Of a stretch of DNA of 64,000 nucleotides, positions 61,711-64,000 are shown in pieces. Where the stretch lies: positions 20,702-84,701 of the forward strand of contig CAJUJL010000005.1 of NCBI GenBank assembly GCA_910586725.1, in the 5' to 3' direction. A program made the translations under genes and the position numbers. The notes beneath the pieces were generated by a model. That model was not told the DNA's origin. It did no database searches and was given only the letters and a program-made list of their open reading frames with translations. How positions within the stretch are numbered: the stretch's first letter is position 1; every line of letters starts with the position of its first letter. Origin of the DNA: an uncultured Lachnospiraceae bacterium. Lineage in GTDB: Bacteria > Bacillota > Clostridia > Lachnospirales > Lachnospiraceae.

Positions 61711-63381
61711 TTAATAAAACATTAATTTTCCGTTAAAGTTATAGTCAAAAACATAGATTATGTAATCATTATGTCGAATGGTCTTTGTTACGCCAGAAGG
61801 AATTCTGTCGCCGATATATTCGGAGTTTTCAGTTTCGAGCATCATTAAAAAAGTAGAACCCGTATAATAGTCTTCTTCATATACTCTGGAAGACGATAGA
61901 TACGGAAAAGGTTGCGTTTCGGTAGAAGAAAGGGTTATGGGGGCAATTTCTATATCATAATTGGACATTACGCTAAATGTATGGGAATGCCAAAATGTTG
62001 AATATCCAAAGGAGAGATTATTTTCTTCCAGAACTGATAATAATGAATGGTAATTTTCTAATTGCTGTTTAGCGGCATCTTTTGTTCCATATACGGTGTA
62101 TAATTGATATACAGAAAGCGTACAGAATATAATTATACAGCAGGTTGAAAACATTGTAACAATTTTTCGTTTTTTTTCAATACAATAAACAGATACATAA
62201 TATGCGCCTAACATATATAGCAGTACAGTTTGGAATATTATGTAGCGATCATAATTATCAACATTGGACAGAAATGAAGTGAATACGGAAATAATAAATA
62301 TTATAAGCATGTTCCATGCACAGTACCATAAAAACAATTTGATTTTATATGGCAGAGTATAATATCTCTTTGCTAATAGTAGTGGAAAGAGGATAGAAAA
62401 TAATAAGTGCATAAATAACTTTATGATACATGTTATTCCACCCAAGGATAAAAGGGAAGTCATAGCCCCCCCTTGATAACCGCTAATAGAAAGAAATGTT
62501 TTGAAAAATTTTGCCATATTATCCAGAATATATTCTACATGAGTATAACCTATGTTTGTGAAAACACTATTATCTAAAGAAAATTGTTTAGATAACAAAG
62601 TATATCCTGAATAGCCAACAAACATGCATAAACCCATGAGAAATATTATATTTTTTATGTTTTTAAACATTAATAGCGACGATGGGTTTTCAAAATAATC
62701 TTCAAAAAAGACATAAGTAAGCAATGCTAAAATCAGTGGGATTGTAAAGAGTTCAAAATATCGGAATCCATTCAAAGAGGTAAAAGCGACCATAAAAAGA
62801 AACAAAATGAATTTTCGCTTGCTTTGAATGTTCAATGATTCTGTAATTGATTCAAAAAACAGACCTACTGCGAAGAATGTAATAAAGAAGATAGAGGCAT
62901 AGGAGGCCTGAGCATACAAAAAAATGACATACGTTGAAGAAATGCCTGAAAACAAAAATATATTTGTTATTATAGAGGTATTAAAGTTAAATATTTTTCT
63001 TGTTATATAGACAACGGAAACAAGTAATATTGCCATAAAAATCACATCTGTAATTTGACGGCATATGTATGCAGGAATATGCAGAAGTGAAAGCGGCAAT
63101 ATCAATAAATGTGGTGTAACAAAATTAAGTTCATTCCCATATAGCCATCCTTTGGGAAAAAACGAACGTTCATGAATTTGTTCTCTTACATACAAACTTA
63201 AGCTGGCGGTATCGCTGTTAAAATAGCAAATCCCTCGATTGAAGGTCCAGTAGGCGGTTAATATAAATAAAATTGCGCAAAATATCGTAAAAACAAGTCT
63301 TTGCCTGTCCATATTCGATATATAGTTGATCCAATCTTTAGTTTTTGGTAAAGATTTAATTTTTTCTTTTAGATTTGTCAT
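61711..63381 (-). CDS. Multi-pass membrane protein, possible GT-C-type glycosyltransferase
   Basis: The only sizeable minus-strand gene. A 556-aa protein with about 10-11 hydrophobic segments and a ~100-residue soluble C-terminus. 'RGICYFNSDTASLSLYVRE' with Asp after the first segment resembles the catalytic loop of GT-C enzymes, as in the convergent gene at 59908, but the two proteins are not close homologues. 'aaaggagag' precedes the ATG and a strong promoter lies upstream. It has its own promoter and faces the main operon, so it was probably acquired or is regulated separately. Function beyond membrane glycan work is not readable. Confidence 0.65.
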   Translation of the reverse strand: MTNLKEKIKSLPKTKDWINYISNMDRQRLVFTIFCAILFILTAYWTFNRGICYFNSDTASLSLYVREQIHERSFFPKGWLYGNELNFVTPHLLILPLSLLHIPAYICRQITDVIFMAILLVSVVYITRKIFNFNTSIITNIFLFSGISSTYVIFLYAQASYASIFFITFFAVGLFFESITESLNIQSKRKFILFLFMVAFTSLNGFRYFELFTIPLILALLTYVFFEDYFENPSSLLMFKNIKNIIFLMGLCMFVGYSGYTLLSKQFSLDNSVFTNIGYTHVEYILDNMAKFFKTFLSISGYQGGAMTSLLSLGGITCIIKLFMHLLFSILFPLLLAKRYYTLPYKIKLFLWYCAWNMLIIFIISVFTSFLSNVDNYDRYIIFQTVLLYMLGAYYVSVYCIEKKRKIVTMFSTCCIIIFCTLSVYQLYTVYGTKDAAKQQLENYHSLLSVLEENNLSFGYSTFWHSHTFSVMSNYDIEIAPITLSSTETQPFPYLSSSRVYEEDYYTGSTFLMMLETENSEYIGDRIPSGVTKTIRHNDYIIYVFDYNFNGKLMFY

Positions 63382-63413
63382 AATGTACTCTCTCCTTTAA
63401 AATATTAATAAGA

Positions 63414-63442
63414 ATTATATCAGATAAAAAATACAGTTGCAA
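63414..63442 (-). promoter_or_regulatory. Sigma-A-type promoter for the minus-strand membrane protein
   Basis: On the minus strand: TTGCAA (63437-63442), a 17-bp spacer and consensus TATAAT (63414-63419), with TG two bases before the -10 box. Distance to the ATG is 32 bp. Confidence 0.8.
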
Positions 63443-63541
63443 TAAAAAGGAAGAATTTGAGGATGTAATGAAAAAGTGAACTTCTTGTTATTGGGATTGG
63501 TGGATAAAACCACAGAAACTTAGAATTAAGAACCTTGCCTA

Positions 63542-63562
63542 ATATACATATTTCATGTATAT
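63542..63562. promoter_or_regulatory. 8-bp inverted repeat in the decayed end region
   Basis: 'atatacat' and 'atgtatat' separated by five bases. It lies in the 220-bp gap between the minus-strand gene and the dehydrogenase remnant, which otherwise shows no gene. Confidence 0.4.
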
Positions 63563-63602
63563 TTGATATGGCACACATAATAGAACCTGTGTAATAAAAT
63601 GA

Positions 63603-63836
63603 ATGTTTGGAAAAGATTTTATTGCAGACCAGGAGCTCAAGATGGTCGGTTATTACAACAAAGGAACAGGCAGAAACGTTCTTTCACGTAATCATTGTAT
63701 TGTTGGCATATACCGTCTAACAATAAAATCAAATTTTGACAATTATCAACAGAGCTCTATTCAGAGTAATATGAAACGGCTGAAAGCAAAAGATATGGAA
63801 GCAGTTGTATATGAACCGAATTTAGGGGAGAAATGA
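63603..63836 (+). pseudogene. Remnant of a UDP-glucose 6-dehydrogenase gene
   Basis: A 77-codon frame without a good ribosome site. 'KDFIADQELKMVGYYNKGTG' and, after a break, 'VGIYRLTIKSNFDN' then 'SSIQSNMKRLKAKDMEAVVYEPNL' match the C-terminal region of UDP-glucose dehydrogenases, where 'SSIQ.IMKR.KA.G..V.VYEP' is typical. The N-terminal NAD-binding and central catalytic Cys regions are missing, and parts between the two matching segments are deleted. It is a degraded fragment, not a functional gene. An intact homologue may lie beyond the window edge. Confidence 0.7.
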
Positions 63837-63880
63837 TCAGGGATAAAATCCATTTAATTATTTTATTCACAATGTACCAC

Positions 63881-63909
63881 TTGCGAAAACTCTGGTTCTG
63901 ATGTATGAT
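63881..63909 (+). promoter_or_regulatory. Possible promoter near the right edge
   Basis: TTGCGA, a 17-bp spacer and TATGAT (63904-63909). It could drive a gene that starts beyond the window; a purine-rich 'aagaaagaagg' is at 63985-63995. Confidence 0.5.
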
Positions 63910-63945
63910 ATTTAGGTTATGAACTATAATATCTATTATAAATGA

Positions 63946-63962
63946 TACAGGAGCTTCCTGTA
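63946..63962. promoter_or_regulatory. 7-bp perfect inverted repeat downstream of the edge promoter
   Basis: 'tacagga' and 'tcctgta' around 'gct', extendable to 11 bp with one mismatch. Its place in the leader of whatever follows suggests an operator or a small hairpin. Confidence 0.4.
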
Positions 63963-64000
63963 TAATTCAAGTATAGGGAATTCCAAGAAAGAAGGTTGAG

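Overview
The window is one continuous surface-polysaccharide locus. Nearly every gene is on the + strand, packed head to tail with 1-8 bp overlaps or short gaps. It starts inside a glycosyltransferase gene and ends in decayed DNA. Strong AGGAGG-type ribosome sites, UUG/GUG starts, TagF- and LicD-type enzymes, DUF2304/GT2 pairs and the codon use suggest a low-to-moderate-GC Gram-positive Firmicute, most likely a Lachnospiraceae-type Clostridium relative. That assignment is an inference; no rRNA or taxonomic marker is present.

Region 1 (1-12454) is a rhamnose polysaccharide module: a GT2/DUF2304 pair, GT2 transferases, all four dTDP-L-rhamnose genes (rfbD, rfbB, rfbA, rfbC), a Wzm/Wzt exporter with a sugar-binding tail on the ATPase, a methyltransferase-like/kinase-like protein resembling WbdD-type chain terminators in layout, and an initiating sugar-phosphate transferase. 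Region 2 (12530-14056) is a second ABC exporter without the sugar-binding tail.

Region 3 (14071-30069) is the most unusual part. Three LicD domains, phosphonopyruvate decarboxylase, a LicC/PntC-like cytidylyltransferase and a cytidylyltransferase-PEP mutase fusion occur with two proteins that begin with an iron alcohol dehydrogenase of phosphonoacetaldehyde-reductase type. One dehydrogenase is fused to LicD (862 aa). The other is fused to a TagF-like polymerase and a DUF115-type domain (1451 aa). With no 2-aminoethylphosphonate transaminase in view, the genes read as a route PEP -> phosphonopyruvate -> phosphonoacetaldehyde -> 2-hydroxyethylphosphonate -> CMP-activated form -> transfer to a glycan. 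A Wzy/ligase-like membrane protein and a GT complete the region.

Region 4 (30231-33132) encodes a Kdo pathway: a NeuA-type CMP-sugar synthetase, KdsA, KdsD and KdsC. Region 5 (33132-39390) has a CapD/WbpM-type 4,6-dehydratase, a small phosphoglycosyl transferase, an epimerase/reductase and a GT4, interrupted by an AAA ATPase plus a broken nuclease-like gene. Region 6 (39524-50211) is a third ABC exporter with five stand-alone GT4 enzymes and a GT-methyltransferase fusion. Region 7 (50301-59821) makes an acylated amino sugar: Gfo/Idh oxidoreductase, two DegT aminotransferases, SDR, MaoC hydratase, GNAT, two hexapeptide acyltransferases and a GtrB-like GT2. Region 8 (59908-63381) holds two convergent multi-pass membrane proteins sharing a strong bidirectional terminator. 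The last 600 bp hold a degraded UDP-glucose dehydrogenase fragment and promoter-like sequence.

By eye the first ~43 kb is richer in G+C than the last ~20 kb, which suggests a mosaic assembled from different sources. Several starts were moved from the longest open frame to an internal ATG/GTG with a ribosome site, and each case is noted. No tRNA, rRNA, CRISPR array, integrase or transposase was seen. No gene-free stretch exceeds 300 bp except the decayed end, which holds only the pseudogene and sites listed.
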